DNA of 59,782 nt from contig NZ_JBEFDG010000040.1 in assembly GCF_040137905.1 (NCBI RefSeq), forward strand, positions 1 to 59,782. Direction: 5' to 3'. This stretch comes from Corticimicrobacter sp040137905 (GTDB lineage Bacteria; Pseudomonadota; Gammaproteobacteria; Burkholderiales; Burkholderiaceae_B). Made by a program: the position numbers and the translations under genes. This document shows positions 9,046 to 17,649 of the stretch, piece after piece (positions within the stretch are counted from its first letter, which is position 1; each line of letters begins with the position of its first letter). The notes below the pieces were generated by a model. It did no database searches. It saw only the letters and a program-made list of their open reading frames with translations, and was not told where the DNA came from.

Positions 9046-10877
9046 AATGCGATCCCCAAGGAAAAGTGCAGACGCAGGCGGTGATCTCGCTGTCCCCAGG
9101 CCAGGTCCAGTTCAAGCGGCCCAGCCGGCGTGCGTACGCGTGCGCCGGCACCATAGCCAGTAAATACCTTCATGTCCTTGAATGATGCGGCAGCATCACC
9201 AGCATCGACGAACACTGCCATGCCGACCGTATCGTTGAAGTAGTGGGTGTACTCGATCCCCGCCAGCGCCAGCGTTCGCGCCCCGATGACCGCGCCGTCG
9301 CGATGTTCGCCGATGCTGCGGTACTTGTAGCCACGAATGCTGCGGGCACCGCCGGTGCGGTATCCGAAATCGTCGGGCACCTGGACACGGTCGTTGGCCC
9401 AGACTTTGCCCACCTCGGCATGCAGGCTCAGGATATCGCGCTTGCTGAGCGGCCACCATGTCTGCACGCGCAGGCTGCCGCGCAGGTAAGGCTTGCCATC
9501 GTCGAGCGTCATGCCGCCTCCCGTGCCCAGCACGATCAGGTTGCCGTCGCGCGGATCGTATTTGTCGTTGACGTCACGCCGCAGCCATTCTGCAGTCAGC
9601 GAGGCCGACGGCAGGCTATAGGGCTCGCCATTCTCCAGGCGCACCCGATCGTGTGCGAGTAGCGCGCCATAACGCGCCTCGTAGTCGACGCGACGATTGG
9701 TTTCGGAGCGCCAGCCGATGAACCGGGTTGCCCCCAGCGCCAGCCGCGTGACATCCAGGCCGTTGATATCAGAACGGTCGGCCAGTAAACCTATGCTGTC
9801 CTTGTAGCCATTGGCATCGGGCGGCAAGTAGAAATCCAGGTAGGCGCGCTGGCGCTTGCGGTCCAGCCCGATGCCGGTTTCCATCGTCAGCGGCAGGCCG
9901 AACACGATATTCTGGCGATACTGTGCCTCGGCCCGGACCCCCACGTCACTATCCAGGCCCAGGGAAAATGCGTAGCGCCGGGCCGCCGCCTCTGTGACCT
10001 GGACCTGGACAGGCAGCGTCAGATCGCCATCGGACTTGACCACGACATCATCCGCTGCCGTCGGTTGCTCGGGATAGACAAAGGCACCACGAAAAAAATT
10101 GGTGCTCTGCAACTGTTGCTGCCAGGTCACGAACTGGTCCCGCTCGTAGGGCTGGCCTGGTTTGTAGCGCACGTAGTAATCGATCAGTTCCTCGGGCGTG
10201 CGGCGCAGCCCTTCGACCTTGAGTTCGCCCAGCAACACACGGGGACCACTGTCAATGGTGACGGACACGTCCACCGCACCGGCCTCGGGATCAACCCGGG
10301 CCTGGGAATGCGCCAGGCGAGCCAGAAAAAAATCCTGCTCGCCAACCTGATTCAGCAGATCGGCCTTGGCCTGGCTCCATTCCTTGTTGATGAAAACATC
10401 GCCGACAGGCAACAGCCAGCCCTGACGCCATGTCTCGCGCCGCGCTGCGAACTCGGGCCGTGAAGCCGCGCCGGTGAACTCGAGGTCGATCTTGCGCACC
10501 ACGGCGCGCTTGCCAGGTTCGATCACGAAATCCCAGGTCTCGCCGGCGAAATCGGTACCAACCTCCAGCGTGACGACCGGTTCGAAATAACCTTGCGTCG
10601 CCAGGGCCGACAGTGCGGCCTCGTATGCCCGGCGCCGCAACCGGGTCGACTCGCCACCATCCATGTCCTCGGCCAGCCGGACGATCACATCGACGGACCC
10701 CATGATGGCCTGCAGCACCTCGGGCCCTACGCCGCCCGGATCGATCGTGACCTCTGGCCGGATCGATTCGGGCCTGGATGCCTCTTGCTCGGCTGCCGTC
10801 GAAGGCGGCGATGCCAGGCAAAGCCCGGTCGCTGCCAGCCAGAGCCAGCAGCCTGAATATCCCGACGCTATACGCAT
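9042..10877 (-). CDS. tamA: TamA, Omp85-family outer-membrane component of the TAM complex
   Basis: About 611 residues. I prefer the ATG at 10877 (MRIASGYSGCWLWL..., a good signal peptide, with GAGGA just upstream) over an in-frame GTG at 10895. After the signal peptide come POTRA domains (about 40-265, e.g. GPRVLLGELKVEGLRRTPEE) and a 16-strand barrel with the Omp85 signature GGARSIRGYKYRSIG near the end and a terminal beta strand LHFSLGIAF. TamA works with TamB in outer-membrane protein biogenesis. Gene overlaps tamB and begins 23 bases after the stop of apbC on the same strand. Confidence 0.93.
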   Translation of the reverse strand: MRIASGYSGCWLWLAATGLCLASPPSTAAEQEASRPESIRPEVTIDPGGVGPEVLQAIMGSVDVIVRLAEDMDGGESTRLRRRAYEAALSALATQGYFEPVVTLEVGTDFAGETWDFVIEPGKRAVVRKIDLEFTGAASRPEFAARRETWRQGWLLPVGDVFINKEWSQAKADLLNQVGEQDFFLARLAHSQARVDPEAGAVDVSVTIDSGPRVLLGELKVEGLRRTPEELIDYYVRYKPGQPYERDQFVTWQQQLQSTNFFRGAFVYPEQPTAADDVVVKSDGDLTLPVQVQVTEAAARRYAFSLGLDSDVGVRAEAQYRQNIVFGLPLTMETGIGLDRKRQRAYLDFYLPPDANGYKDSIGLLADRSDINGLDVTRLALGATRFIGWRSETNRRVDYEARYGALLAHDRVRLENGEPYSLPSASLTAEWLRRDVNDKYDPRDGNLIVLGTGGGMTLDDGKPYLRGSLRVQTWWPLSKRDILSLHAEVGKVWANDRVQVPDDFGYRTGGARSIRGYKYRSIGEHRDGAVIGARTLALAGIEYTHYFNDTVGMAVFVDAGDAAASFKDMKVFTGYGAGARVRTPAGPLELDLAWGQRDHRLRLHFSLGIAF

Positions 10878-10900
10878 CCAGTCCTCATTTTCCACGCGCC

Positions 10901-11989
10901 TCAGATAGATTCGACCACGACGGAGGGGAAGCGGGCGCTCATGTCACGCGGCAGCACGGCCACACGGCCCTCCACGCGACGGGCAATCTGCTGGTAGGCC
11001 TGTGCCTCGGTGCTGCCCGGATCGGCCACCACGGTCGGCCTGCCGCTGTCAGCCTGGACACGTATCGGCATGGACAGCGGCAGGCTGCCCAGCCAGGGGG
11101 TGTCGTACTGCTGCGCCATGCGCTGACCGCCTCCTTCTCCGAAAATATGTTCTGCATGACCGCAATTGGAACAGACATGCACGGCCATATTCTCTACGAT
11201 ACCCAAAATCGGCACATCCACTTTGTTAAACATCATCAAGCCCCGCCGCGCGTCCATCAAGGCGATGTCCTGCGGTGTGGTGACGATCACCGCCCCCACC
11301 ACCGGCACTTTCTGGGACAGGGTCAGGGCGATATCGCCCGTACCCGGCGGCATATCGACGATCAGGTAATCCAGTTCACCCCAATTGGTCAGCTTGAGCA
11401 GTTGCTCGAGCGCCTGGGTAGCCATCGGACCACGCCAGATCGCCGGCGCATCGTCTCCCATCAGGAAGCCGATCGAATTGACCTTGATGCCGTGTGCCTC
11501 GAGCGGCTCCATGGTCTTGCCATCATGGCTGGGCGGACGGCCGGTCGCACCGGTCATGGTGGGCAGGCTGGGGCCGTAGACGTCGGCATCGAGCATTCCG
11601 ACGCGGGCACCATCACGGGCCAGCGCCAATGCCAGATTGACGGCCGTGGTGCTCTTGCCCACCCCGCCCTTGCCGGATGAAACCGCAATGATATTGCGTA
11701 TGCCCGGCACCGGTTTGAGCGTGCGCTGCACAGCATGCGACTGTACTTTCCACTGCAGGTCGAGCGCGATCTCGCCAAGACCTGCTTCGCTGAATGCGGC
11801 CAGCGCCTGGCCAAGCAACGCGCCACGGCGCTCTTCCGGCAGGGGATAGCCAACTTCGGCACGGATGGCGGGCACGCTGCCGCCCAGATCGATGTCGCGA
11901 TCGCGAACCGCCTGACCAAGCGTGACCCCGGTGGCGTCATCGACGATGTGATCCAGCACGGCGCGGATCTGTTCGAGTGTTGCTGTCAT
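10901..11989 (-). CDS. apbC: Iron-sulfur cluster carrier protein Mrp/ApbC
   Basis: A 362-residue P-loop NTPase that carries and transfers [4Fe-4S] clusters in the cytosol. An N-terminal MIP18-like domain (about 1-90) is followed by the deviant Walker A SSGKGGVGKSTTAVNLA, switch region MLDADVYGPSLPTM, and a CSNC pair (HVCSNCGHAEHIFGEGG) that binds the bridging cluster. The frame runs open upstream, but the start at 11989 (MTATLEQIRAVLDH) has GGAAACGA upstream and gives the family length (E. coli Mrp 369). It is first in a probable apbC-tamA-tamB run. Confidence 0.95.
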   Translation of the reverse strand: MTATLEQIRAVLDHIVDDATGVTLGQAVRDRDIDLGGSVPAIRAEVGYPLPEERRGALLGQALAAFSEAGLGEIALDLQWKVQSHAVQRTLKPVPGIRNIIAVSSGKGGVGKSTTAVNLALALARDGARVGMLDADVYGPSLPTMTGATGRPPSHDGKTMEPLEAHGIKVNSIGFLMGDDAPAIWRGPMATQALEQLLKLTNWGELDYLIVDMPPGTGDIALTLSQKVPVVGAVIVTTPQDIALMDARRGLMMFNKVDVPILGIVENMAVHVCSNCGHAEHIFGEGGGQRMAQQYDTPWLGSLPLSMPIRVQADSGRPTVVADPGSTEAQAYQQIARRVEGRVAVLPRDMSARFPSVVVESI

Positions 11990-12177
11990 TTCGTTTCCAT
12001 CGTTTGCAGTATGGCGGCATGGCAATGTATGCTGCCAGAAAACATGCATATTCCTTTCATGCATCAGGCGACAAGGATAGCGGATAAGCCGCTTCATCGC
12101 AGTAATACACACACTCCGTCACCTGCCTTCAGCCGGATCATCGGGAACTTTTCTCCCCTACGGAACTCAATCATTCT

Positions 12178-12444
12178 ATGAAAGACACAATCAGCCGTTT
12201 TCTCCGTCTCACCGTGCTGGCCATCCTGGCCCTGGTCGGCATGGGCATGGCCCTGATCTTCATGGTTTCCACGGCCATTGCCGTCGGCGTGCTCTACATC
12301 GTGGCGCGCCTGCGTGGTCAGCCATTCGGCATCCGTACCTACTGGGCCCGCCGTCAGGCCGCGCGCGCCAAGCCATTCCAGTATGGCAAGCAGCATTTCA
12401 GCAACCAGGACGCCATCGACGTCGAGGTCCGCGAAGTACGCTGA
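12178..12444 (+). CDS. Small hydrophobic membrane protein, unknown function
   Basis: An 88-residue protein with one long or two short membrane segments (residues about 11-45, VLAILALVGMGMALIFMVSTAIAVGVLYIVARL), then a basic, charged C-terminal tail (RRQAARAKPFQYGKQHF... IDVEVREVR). Topology would place the basic tail in the cytosol. It lies divergent from apbC and 102 bases ahead of metG, from which it is separated by an intrinsic terminator. I do not recognise a family. Composition and codon choice look like neighbouring real genes; the ribosome site is weak (ACGGAACT, about 13 bases upstream). Confidence 0.65.
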   Translation: MKDTISRFLRLTVLAILALVGMGMALIFMVSTAIAVGVLYIVARLRGQPFGIRTYWARRQAARAKPFQYGKQHFSNQDAIDVEVREVR

Positions 12445-12478
12445 AGGCCGCAGCGGGCAGCTCGCCCCGGATCGCGCC

Positions 12479-12507
12479 GGGACAAAACCCGGCATCCATC
12501 CTAAAAT
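12479..12507 (+). promoter_or_regulatory. Predicted metG promoter
   Basis: GGGACA at 12479-12484, a 17-base spacer, then TAAAAT at 12502-12507 give a good sigma-70 promoter with a start near 12514. The -10 box overlaps the left arm of a terminator hairpin (12503-12533), so the metG transcript would begin in the hairpin loop and escape termination. Confidence 0.5.
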
Positions 12508-12533
12508 GACGGATTCACCCTCCGTCATTTTTC
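12503..12533 (+). terminator. Intrinsic terminator between the small membrane gene and metG
   Basis: AAAATGACGGA, loop TTCACCC, TCCGTCATTTT then TT: an 11-base perfect stem with a T run. It ends 13 bases before the metG ATG. Confidence 0.75.
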
Positions 12534-12546
12534 CTTCAGCAGATCC

Positions 12547-14649
12547 ATGTCGCGCACACTGTTCGTCACCACCGCACTGCCCTATGCCAACGGTTCATTC
12601 CATATCGGCCACATCATGGAATACATCCAGGCCGATATCTGGGTTCGCAGCATGCGGATGGCGGGACATACCGTACATTTCGTCGGTGCCGACGATGTCC
12701 ATGGCGCGCCCATCATGCTCAAGGCAGAGGCCGAGGGCATCACCCCCGAGGCGCTGGTCGCCCGCTATGCGGCCGAACGACCGATGTACCTCAACGGCTT
12801 TCACATCAGGTTCGACCACTGGCACACGACCCACTCGCCCGAGAATGTCGAGCTGTCGGGCAGCATCTACCAGGCACTCAAGGCAGCCGGCTTCATCGAG
12901 AGCCGCACCATCGAACAGTTCTATGATCCGATCAAGGGCATGTTCCTGCCCGATCGCTACATCAAGGGCGAGTGCCCTCACTGCCATGCCCAAGACCAGT
13001 ACGGCGACGCCTGCGAGCAATGCAGCACGGTCTACAACCCGACCGAGCTGATCAACCCCTATTCCACCATCACCCGCGCCACGCCGGTGCTGCGCCAGTC
13101 CGAGCACTTCTTCTTCAAGCTGTCGGACCCGCGTTGCGTCGAATTCCTGCAGGACTGGACCCGCGGCGACAACCGCCAGGGCAACAAGCGCCTGCAGGCC
13201 GAAGTCCTGGCCAAGACACGCGAATGGCTGGGCAGCGGCGATGCCTCGGATGCCTCCATGGCCGACTGGGACATTTCGCGTGATGCGCCCTATTTCGGCA
13301 TCGAGATTCCCGATGCGCCGGGCAAGTATTTCTACGTCTGGCTGGATGCCCCCGTCGGCTACCTGGCCTCGCTCAAGGCCTATTGCAACAAGGCCGGCCT
13401 GGATTTCGATGCCCTGCTGGCACCGGACAGCCCGACCGAGCAGGTACATTTCATCGGCAAGGACATCGTTTACTTCCACGCCCTGTTCTGGCCCGCCATG
13501 CTCAAGTTCTCCGGCCGCAAAGTACCGGACGCGCTCAACGTACACGGTTTCATCACCGTCAGCGGCGAAAAAATGTCCAAGAGCCGCGGCACCGGCATTT
13601 CGCCGCTGCGCTATCTCGAGATCGGCATGAATGCCGAATGGCTGCGCTATTACATCGCCGCCAAGCTCAACAGCCGCGTCGAAGACATCGATTTCAATCC
13701 CGATGACTTCGTGGCCCGCGTCAACAGCGACCTGGTAGGCAAGTACGTCAACATTGCCAGCCGTGCCGCCAACTTCATCAGCAAGCACTTCGACGGCGAA
13801 GTCCGGGTGCATGGCGATACGGCCGCGCTGGCCGCGCACTGGCAGCAGGCCGCCGACCAGATCCGCGACCTGCTCGAGGCACGCGAGTATGGCCGCGCCA
13901 TACGCGACATCATGGCGCATGCCGACCAGATCAACCAGGCCTTCGACACGGCGCAGCCCTGGGTCCTGGCAAAAGGCTGGGCCGATGCCGACGAGGCCAC
14001 CCGCAACCAGTTGCAGGATGTCTGCTCGCGCGCCCTGGCGGGCTTCAAGGCCCTGTCGGTCATGCTTACGCCGATTCTGCCCGCACTGGGCGACCGGGTG
14101 GCACGCGAACTGTTCGGCCTGTCAGAAGGCTTTGCCTGGCAGGATGCCGGCCAGTTACCGAACCGGATCAGCCCCTTCAAGCACCTGATGCAGCGTGTCG
14201 ATCCCAAGCAACTTGACCAGCTTTTCGAGATGCCGTCCGGCAATACCGCCATCGGTGCACCGGCACAGGAAGCGCAGGCCACCCTGCCCGGAGGTGCCGC
14301 CATCGGGCCAGACATCACCATCGACGACTTTGCCAAGGTCGACATGCGCATTGCCCGCATCGTCGAGTGCAAGGAAGTGGAAGGCTCCGACAAGCTGCTG
14401 CAGCTCACGCTGGACCTGGGCGAAGGCCGCCTGCGCAATATCTTCTCCGGTATCAAGTCGGCCTACAAGCCTGAAGATCTCGCCGGCAAGCTGACCGTGG
14501 TCGTGGCCAACCTGGCTCCGCGCAAGATGCGCTTCGGCGTTTCGGAAGGCATGGTGCTGTCGGCATCTCACGCAGACCGCAAGCAGGAACCCGGCCTGTA
14601 TGTGCTGGAACCCTGGCCCGGCGCACAGCCCGGTATGCGTATCGGCTGA
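12547..14649 (+). CDS. metG: Methionyl-tRNA synthetase
   Basis: A 700-residue cytosolic class I synthetase that charges tRNA-Met. The HIGH motif is at residues 19-22 (SFHIGHIMEY), the zinc-binding knuckle follows (ECPHCHAQ... CEQC near 140-160), and KMSKS is present (SGEKMSKSRGT near 340). After the anticodon-binding helical domain, a C-terminal EMAP/Trbp111-like dimerisation and tRNA-binding domain spans about 595-700 (ITIDDFAKVDMRIARIV). Length matches the long, dimeric MetG type. A terminator follows at 14699. Ribosome site is weak. Confidence 0.98.
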   Translation: MSRTLFVTTALPYANGSFHIGHIMEYIQADIWVRSMRMAGHTVHFVGADDVHGAPIMLKAEAEGITPEALVARYAAERPMYLNGFHIRFDHWHTTHSPENVELSGSIYQALKAAGFIESRTIEQFYDPIKGMFLPDRYIKGECPHCHAQDQYGDACEQCSTVYNPTELINPYSTITRATPVLRQSEHFFFKLSDPRCVEFLQDWTRGDNRQGNKRLQAEVLAKTREWLGSGDASDASMADWDISRDAPYFGIEIPDAPGKYFYVWLDAPVGYLASLKAYCNKAGLDFDALLAPDSPTEQVHFIGKDIVYFHALFWPAMLKFSGRKVPDALNVHGFITVSGEKMSKSRGTGISPLRYLEIGMNAEWLRYYIAAKLNSRVEDIDFNPDDFVARVNSDLVGKYVNIASRAANFISKHFDGEVRVHGDTAALAAHWQQAADQIRDLLEAREYGRAIRDIMAHADQINQAFDTAQPWVLAKGWADADEATRNQLQDVCSRALAGFKALSVMLTPILPALGDRVARELFGLSEGFAWQDAGQLPNRISPFKHLMQRVDPKQLDQLFEMPSGNTAIGAPAQEAQATLPGGAAIGPDITIDDFAKVDMRIARIVECKEVEGSDKLLQLTLDLGEGRLRNIFSGIKSAYKPEDLAGKLTVVVANLAPRKMRFGVSEGMVLSASHADRKQEPGLYVLEPWPGAQPGMRIG

Positions 14650-14698
14650 CGACACCGCAGGCCGGATTCACCGGCTCGCCTTCACATGCTCAGGCACA

Positions 14699-14730
14699 AC
14701 GCCTCTGGAGAATTCCAGGGGCGTTTTCTT
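14699..14730 (+). terminator. Intrinsic terminator after metG
   Basis: ACGCCTCTGGA, loop GAAT, TCCAGGGGCGT followed by TTTCTT. The stem has one G-T pair. It abuts the end of the convergent tetR-type gene (stop at 14729). Confidence 0.8.
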
Positions 14731-15298
14731 ATGCCTGAGTGTTCTGCATCTGCGTCATCACCTGCTGGCGGCAGGCAACCAGGATTTCCTCTGACAACGC
14801 AGACGTATCCGGACACGCTCGCGACAGAACCAATGCCCCCACAACCTGCGCTATCAACGCCAGTATCCGAGCGCGGTCATGAGGAGCTCCCTGCCCTGCC
14901 AGCATATCCCCGAGCGCCTGCACCAGGGCTTCTATACCATTGCCGAACTCACGCTTGATGTCATCGTCCTGCCGCGCAGCATCGCCCCCCAGCCCTGCAA
15001 TCGTGCAGCCAGGACCTCGCACGTCCCGGTGCGCCCTGGAGAGATAGTTTTCGACAAACTGGGCTATATCGACACCCTCCAGTTGCCTGACCGACTGCGA
15101 AAAGCCACAGGCAGCAGACTCGGCCATCAATGCAGCCTTGGAAGAGAACTGTTTGTAGAAACCACCGTGGGTCAGCCCGGCAGCCGCCATCAGCTCGACC
15201 ACCCCCACACCGTCGTAGCCTCGCTCGCGGAACAGCAGGGACGCTGCCTCGACGACTCGTTGCCGATTTTCCTGTGCCTGCGCCTTGCTGACTTTCAT
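14729..15298 (-). CDS. TetR/AcrR family transcriptional regulator
   Basis: A 189-residue repressor. An N-terminal helix-turn-helix domain (about residues 8-58) shows RVVEAASLLFRERGYDGVGV and LTHGGFYKQFSSKAAL, the pattern of the subgroup of TetR proteins that often govern aldehyde/alkene-type reductases. The C-terminal ligand domain includes GCTIAGLGGDAARQD, a typical TetR_C segment. It is divergent from an SDR gene and an OYE-type reductase gene; the 140-base gap holds a consensus -35 box and a perfect palindrome, so it probably represses that pair and possibly itself. Confidence 0.88.
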   Translation of the reverse strand: MKVSKAQAQENRQRVVEAASLLFRERGYDGVGVVELMAAAGLTHGGFYKQFSSKAALMAESAACGFSQSVRQLEGVDIAQFVENYLSRAHRDVRGPGCTIAGLGGDAARQDDDIKREFGNGIEALVQALGDMLAGQGAPHDRARILALIAQVVGALVLSRACPDTSALSEEILVACRQQVMTQMQNTQA

Positions 15299-15338
15299 GC
15301 TTCAGCCCCTTTAATGATTTTATTCATAATCAAAAATC

Positions 15339-15370
15339 TTGACATCTATTATGATGCCCATCATCATTAT
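15339..15370 (+). promoter_or_regulatory. Candidate promoter and TetR-type operator for the SDR-OYE operon
   Basis: TTGACA at 15339-15344 is a perfect -35 box. The 14-base palindrome ATGATG-CC-CATCAT (15351-15364) lies immediately after it, in the spacer to a -10 such as CATTAT (15365-15370) or CATCAT (15362-15367). A repressor there would block RNA polymerase. A second, weaker inverted repeat (TGATT...AATCA) lies at about 15314-15331. Confidence 0.45.
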
Positions 15371-15438
15371 ATCGTACGTCATCTCAACGCAGCCACACAT
15401 GGCAAGCTGCAGCTTGCCATGTCATCACAAGGAATCTC

Positions 15439-16227
15439 ATGACTACATTGCCCTCCGTCCTGATCACCGGTGCATCCAGCGGTATCGGGGCCACTTATGC
15501 CAAGCGCTTTGCGAGCCGGGGACACGATCTCGTCCTGGTCGCCCGTGACCAGGCACGACTGCAGACGCTGGCCACGGCGCTTGCCCAGTCACACCGCGTT
15601 GCCGTCGACGTCCTGCCGGCCGATCTGACCGTTCCCCGCGAACTGGCGACCGTAGAAGACCGGCTCCGTTCGGATCGTCGCATTGGCATCCTCGTCAACA
15701 ACGCCGGCCTGCCACAAGCGGGTGACTTCCTGCAGCAGGACACCGCAGGCATCGACAGGCTCATCGGCCTCAACATCACGGCACTCACACGTCTGTCGGC
15801 GGCCATCGCGCCTCGGCTGGCCGAGGCAGGAACCGGTGCCATCATCAATATCGGCTCGGTTGTCGGCCTGGCACCGGAATTCGGCATGACGCTCTATGGC
15901 GCCACCAAGGCCTACGTACTGTTGCTGTCACAAGGCCTGCAGCAGGAACTGGGGCCCAAGGGCGTCCAGATACAGGCCGTGCTGCCTGCCGCCACGCGGA
16001 CGGATATCTGGGACAAGGCCGGCATCGATATCGATACCGTGACCGACATCATGGAAGTCGAAGAACTGGTCGATGCGGCGCTGGTCGGTTTCGACCGCCA
16101 CGAGCCAGTCACCATTCCACCGCTCCAGGATGCCGCGCACTGGGACGCCCTGGACACCGCACGCCTGGCTCTGCTGGGCGATCTCGATCAAAGCCATGCC
16201 GCACAACGTTATCGCAGCGCCTCCTGA
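15439..16227 (+). CDS. Short-chain dehydrogenase/reductase
   Basis: A 262-residue Rossmann-fold oxidoreductase of the classical SDR type. The cofactor motif TGASSGIG starts at residue 9, NNAGLP near 88, the catalytic Ser is in NIGSVVG near 136, and Tyr/Lys are in YGATKAY near 151-157. No membrane segments; cytosolic. AAGGAA precedes the ATG. The gene is 15 bases ahead of the OYE-type reductase and divergent from the TetR regulator, suggesting a small inducible detoxification or aldehyde/ketone-reducing unit. Substrate cannot be deduced. Confidence 0.9.
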   Translation: MTTLPSVLITGASSGIGATYAKRFASRGHDLVLVARDQARLQTLATALAQSHRVAVDVLPADLTVPRELATVEDRLRSDRRIGILVNNAGLPQAGDFLQQDTAGIDRLIGLNITALTRLSAAIAPRLAEAGTGAIINIGSVVGLAPEFGMTLYGATKAYVLLLSQGLQQELGPKGVQIQAVLPAATRTDIWDKAGIDIDTVTDIMEVEELVDAALVGFDRHEPVTIPPLQDAAHWDALDTARLALLGDLDQSHAAQRYRSAS

Positions 16228-16242
16228 ACACAGCAAGGAAAC

Positions 16243-17361
16243 ATGATGTCCAACGAAATCCTTTTCAGTCCGTTCACCGTCAACGGACTTACCCTGCCCA
16301 ACCGTTTCGTGATGGCCCCCATGACGCGAGCCATGGCGCAGGACGGCATACCGGCAGCAAAACAGGCTGAGTATTACCGTCGTCGCGCAGCAGGCGGCGT
16401 CGGCCTGATCCTGACCGAAGGCACCGTCATTGATCGTCCGGCATCACGCAACGATCCGGGCATCCCCTTTTTCCATGGTTCGGCGGCCCTGGCCGGCTGG
16501 GAAAATGTCGCCCAGGCGGTACATGCAGCCGGCGGCCGCATTGGCCCGCAACTATGGCATACCGGATCCACCCGCAGCATGGGTACCAACTGGGTACCCG
16601 AGTCCCCGGTTGAAAGCCCTTCGGGACTGGTCGGCCCCAACGATCCACGCGGCATCGCGATGACGGAAGAAAACATTGCCGACACTGTGGCAGCTTTCGC
16701 CAGTGCAGCCGCCAGCGCACGAAAACTGGGTTTCGATCTCGTCGAATTGCATGGTGCCCACGGCTACCTGATCGACCAGTTCTTCTGGCAAGGCACCAAC
16801 CTGCGGCATGATGCGTTCGGCGGTGCCACGATTGCCGAGAGATCACGCTTTGCTGCCAGTGCCATACGTGCGGTACGCCAGGCAGTCGGGCCGGCCTTTC
16901 CTATCGCCCTGCGCGTCAGCCAATGGAAGCAGCAGGATTACGCCGCCCGCAATGCCTGCTCGCCCGATGAGATGACCGCCTGGCTGCTGCCGCTGGTAGA
17001 GGCGGGTGTCGATATCCTGCACTGCTCGCAACGGCGCTTCTGGGAACCGGAATTCCCTGAACTGGATGGCGAGCAGGGCCTGAACTTTGCCGGCTGGGCC
17101 AAGAAGCTCACTGGCGCGGCGACCATCAGCGTAGGTTCGGTCGGGCTGTCCGATGATTTCTTCAGCGCCTTTGGTGGTCAGGGCTCCCATGCCACCACAC
17201 TGCAGGGCAACCTGGCTGCGCGTATCGAGCAAGGCGAATTTGACCTGATTGCCATCGGCCGCGTATTGATTTCCGACGCCGACTGGGTCAACAAGGTCCG
17301 GGATGAACGCACCCAGGAACTGGCAGGCTTCAAGGCAACAGACCTGGCCACACTCGACTGA
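16243..17361 (+). CDS. NADH:flavin oxidoreductase, Old Yellow Enzyme family
   Basis: A 372-residue FMN-dependent ene-reductase-like protein. It begins LFSPFTVNGLTLPNRFVMAPMTRAMA, includes GVGLILTEGT, QLWHTGS, and the active-site/FMN segment LVELHGAHGYLIDQFFW followed by NLRHDAFGG, all typical of OYE-like TIM barrels. A late IAIGRVLISDADWVNKV is the FMN phosphate site. Members reduce activated alkenes, nitro compounds or electrophiles. It is downstream of the SDR and presumably under the same TetR control. A perfect 26-base palindrome lies 67 bases after its stop. Confidence 0.9.
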   Translation: MMSNEILFSPFTVNGLTLPNRFVMAPMTRAMAQDGIPAAKQAEYYRRRAAGGVGLILTEGTVIDRPASRNDPGIPFFHGSAALAGWENVAQAVHAAGGRIGPQLWHTGSTRSMGTNWVPESPVESPSGLVGPNDPRGIAMTEENIADTVAAFASAAASARKLGFDLVELHGAHGYLIDQFFWQGTNLRHDAFGGATIAERSRFAASAIRAVRQAVGPAFPIALRVSQWKQQDYAARNACSPDEMTAWLLPLVEAGVDILHCSQRRFWEPEFPELDGEQGLNFAGWAKKLTGAATISVGSVGLSDDFFSAFGGQGSHATTLQGNLAARIEQGEFDLIAIGRVLISDADWVNKVRDERTQELAGFKATDLATLD

Positions 17362-17428
17362 CACACGCACCGCCTCTGGCGGCTGCTTTCAACACAGCCT
17401 CTCTGGCCAGATTGCTCTGGCCGATACA

Positions 17429-17454
17429 GCCTGGCATATGCACATATGCCAGGC
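17429..17454. other. Perfect 26-base palindrome
   Basis: Arms GCCTGGCATATG and CATATGCCAGGC with only CA between them. No T run follows on the plus strand, so a standard terminator is unlikely, though it could fold as a 3' hairpin of the SDR-OYE mRNA. It may instead be a dimeric protein site. Nothing in the window identifies a partner. Confidence 0.6.
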
Positions 17455-17546
17455 ATCCCTTCCCCAACGCCTCCCCCTGTACCTCATTTCCTGCTGTGCA
17501 TCCAGCACCCGCAGAAACATCCTGTTTCCTCTACTCTCCCCATTGT

Positions 17547-17589
17547 TTAACCAATATCAAGGTATCCGTCCGGCCAAAAGGACTATGCT
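17547..17589 (+). promoter_or_regulatory. Predicted FNR-type promoter of the nrdD operon
   Basis: TTAACCAATATCAA (17547-17560) matches TTGAT-N4-ATCAA at 8 of 10, with a perfect right half. Its centre, 17553.5, is 41.5 bases before about 17595; TATGCT (17584-17589) is a plausible -10. An anaerobic reductase is an expected FNR target. A second, weaker FNR-like match, TACATATAGATCAA (17598-17611), overlaps the first NrdR box. Confidence 0.45.
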
Positions 17590-17595
17590 CCACAC

Positions 17596-17639
17596 ACTAC
17601 ATATAGATCAAAACCGTAAATACACCACTATATATAGAA
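17596..17639 (+). promoter_or_regulatory. Pair of NrdR boxes upstream of nrdD
   Basis: ACTACATATAGAT (17596-17608) and ACTATATATAGAA (17627-17639) are near-identical and offset by exactly 31 bases, three helical turns. NrdR, the ribonucleotide reductase repressor, is known to need two such AT-rich boxes at 31-32 base spacing. They sit at and just after the predicted start site, directly ahead of the ribosome site. Confidence 0.75.
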
Positions 17640-17649
17640 TGGAGCACGC

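Noticed and set aside
17598..17611. Second FNR-like match TACATATAGATCAA as the main nrdD site
   Set aside because: It would put the transcript start at about 17646, leaving no leader before the ATG; the site at 17547 fits better.
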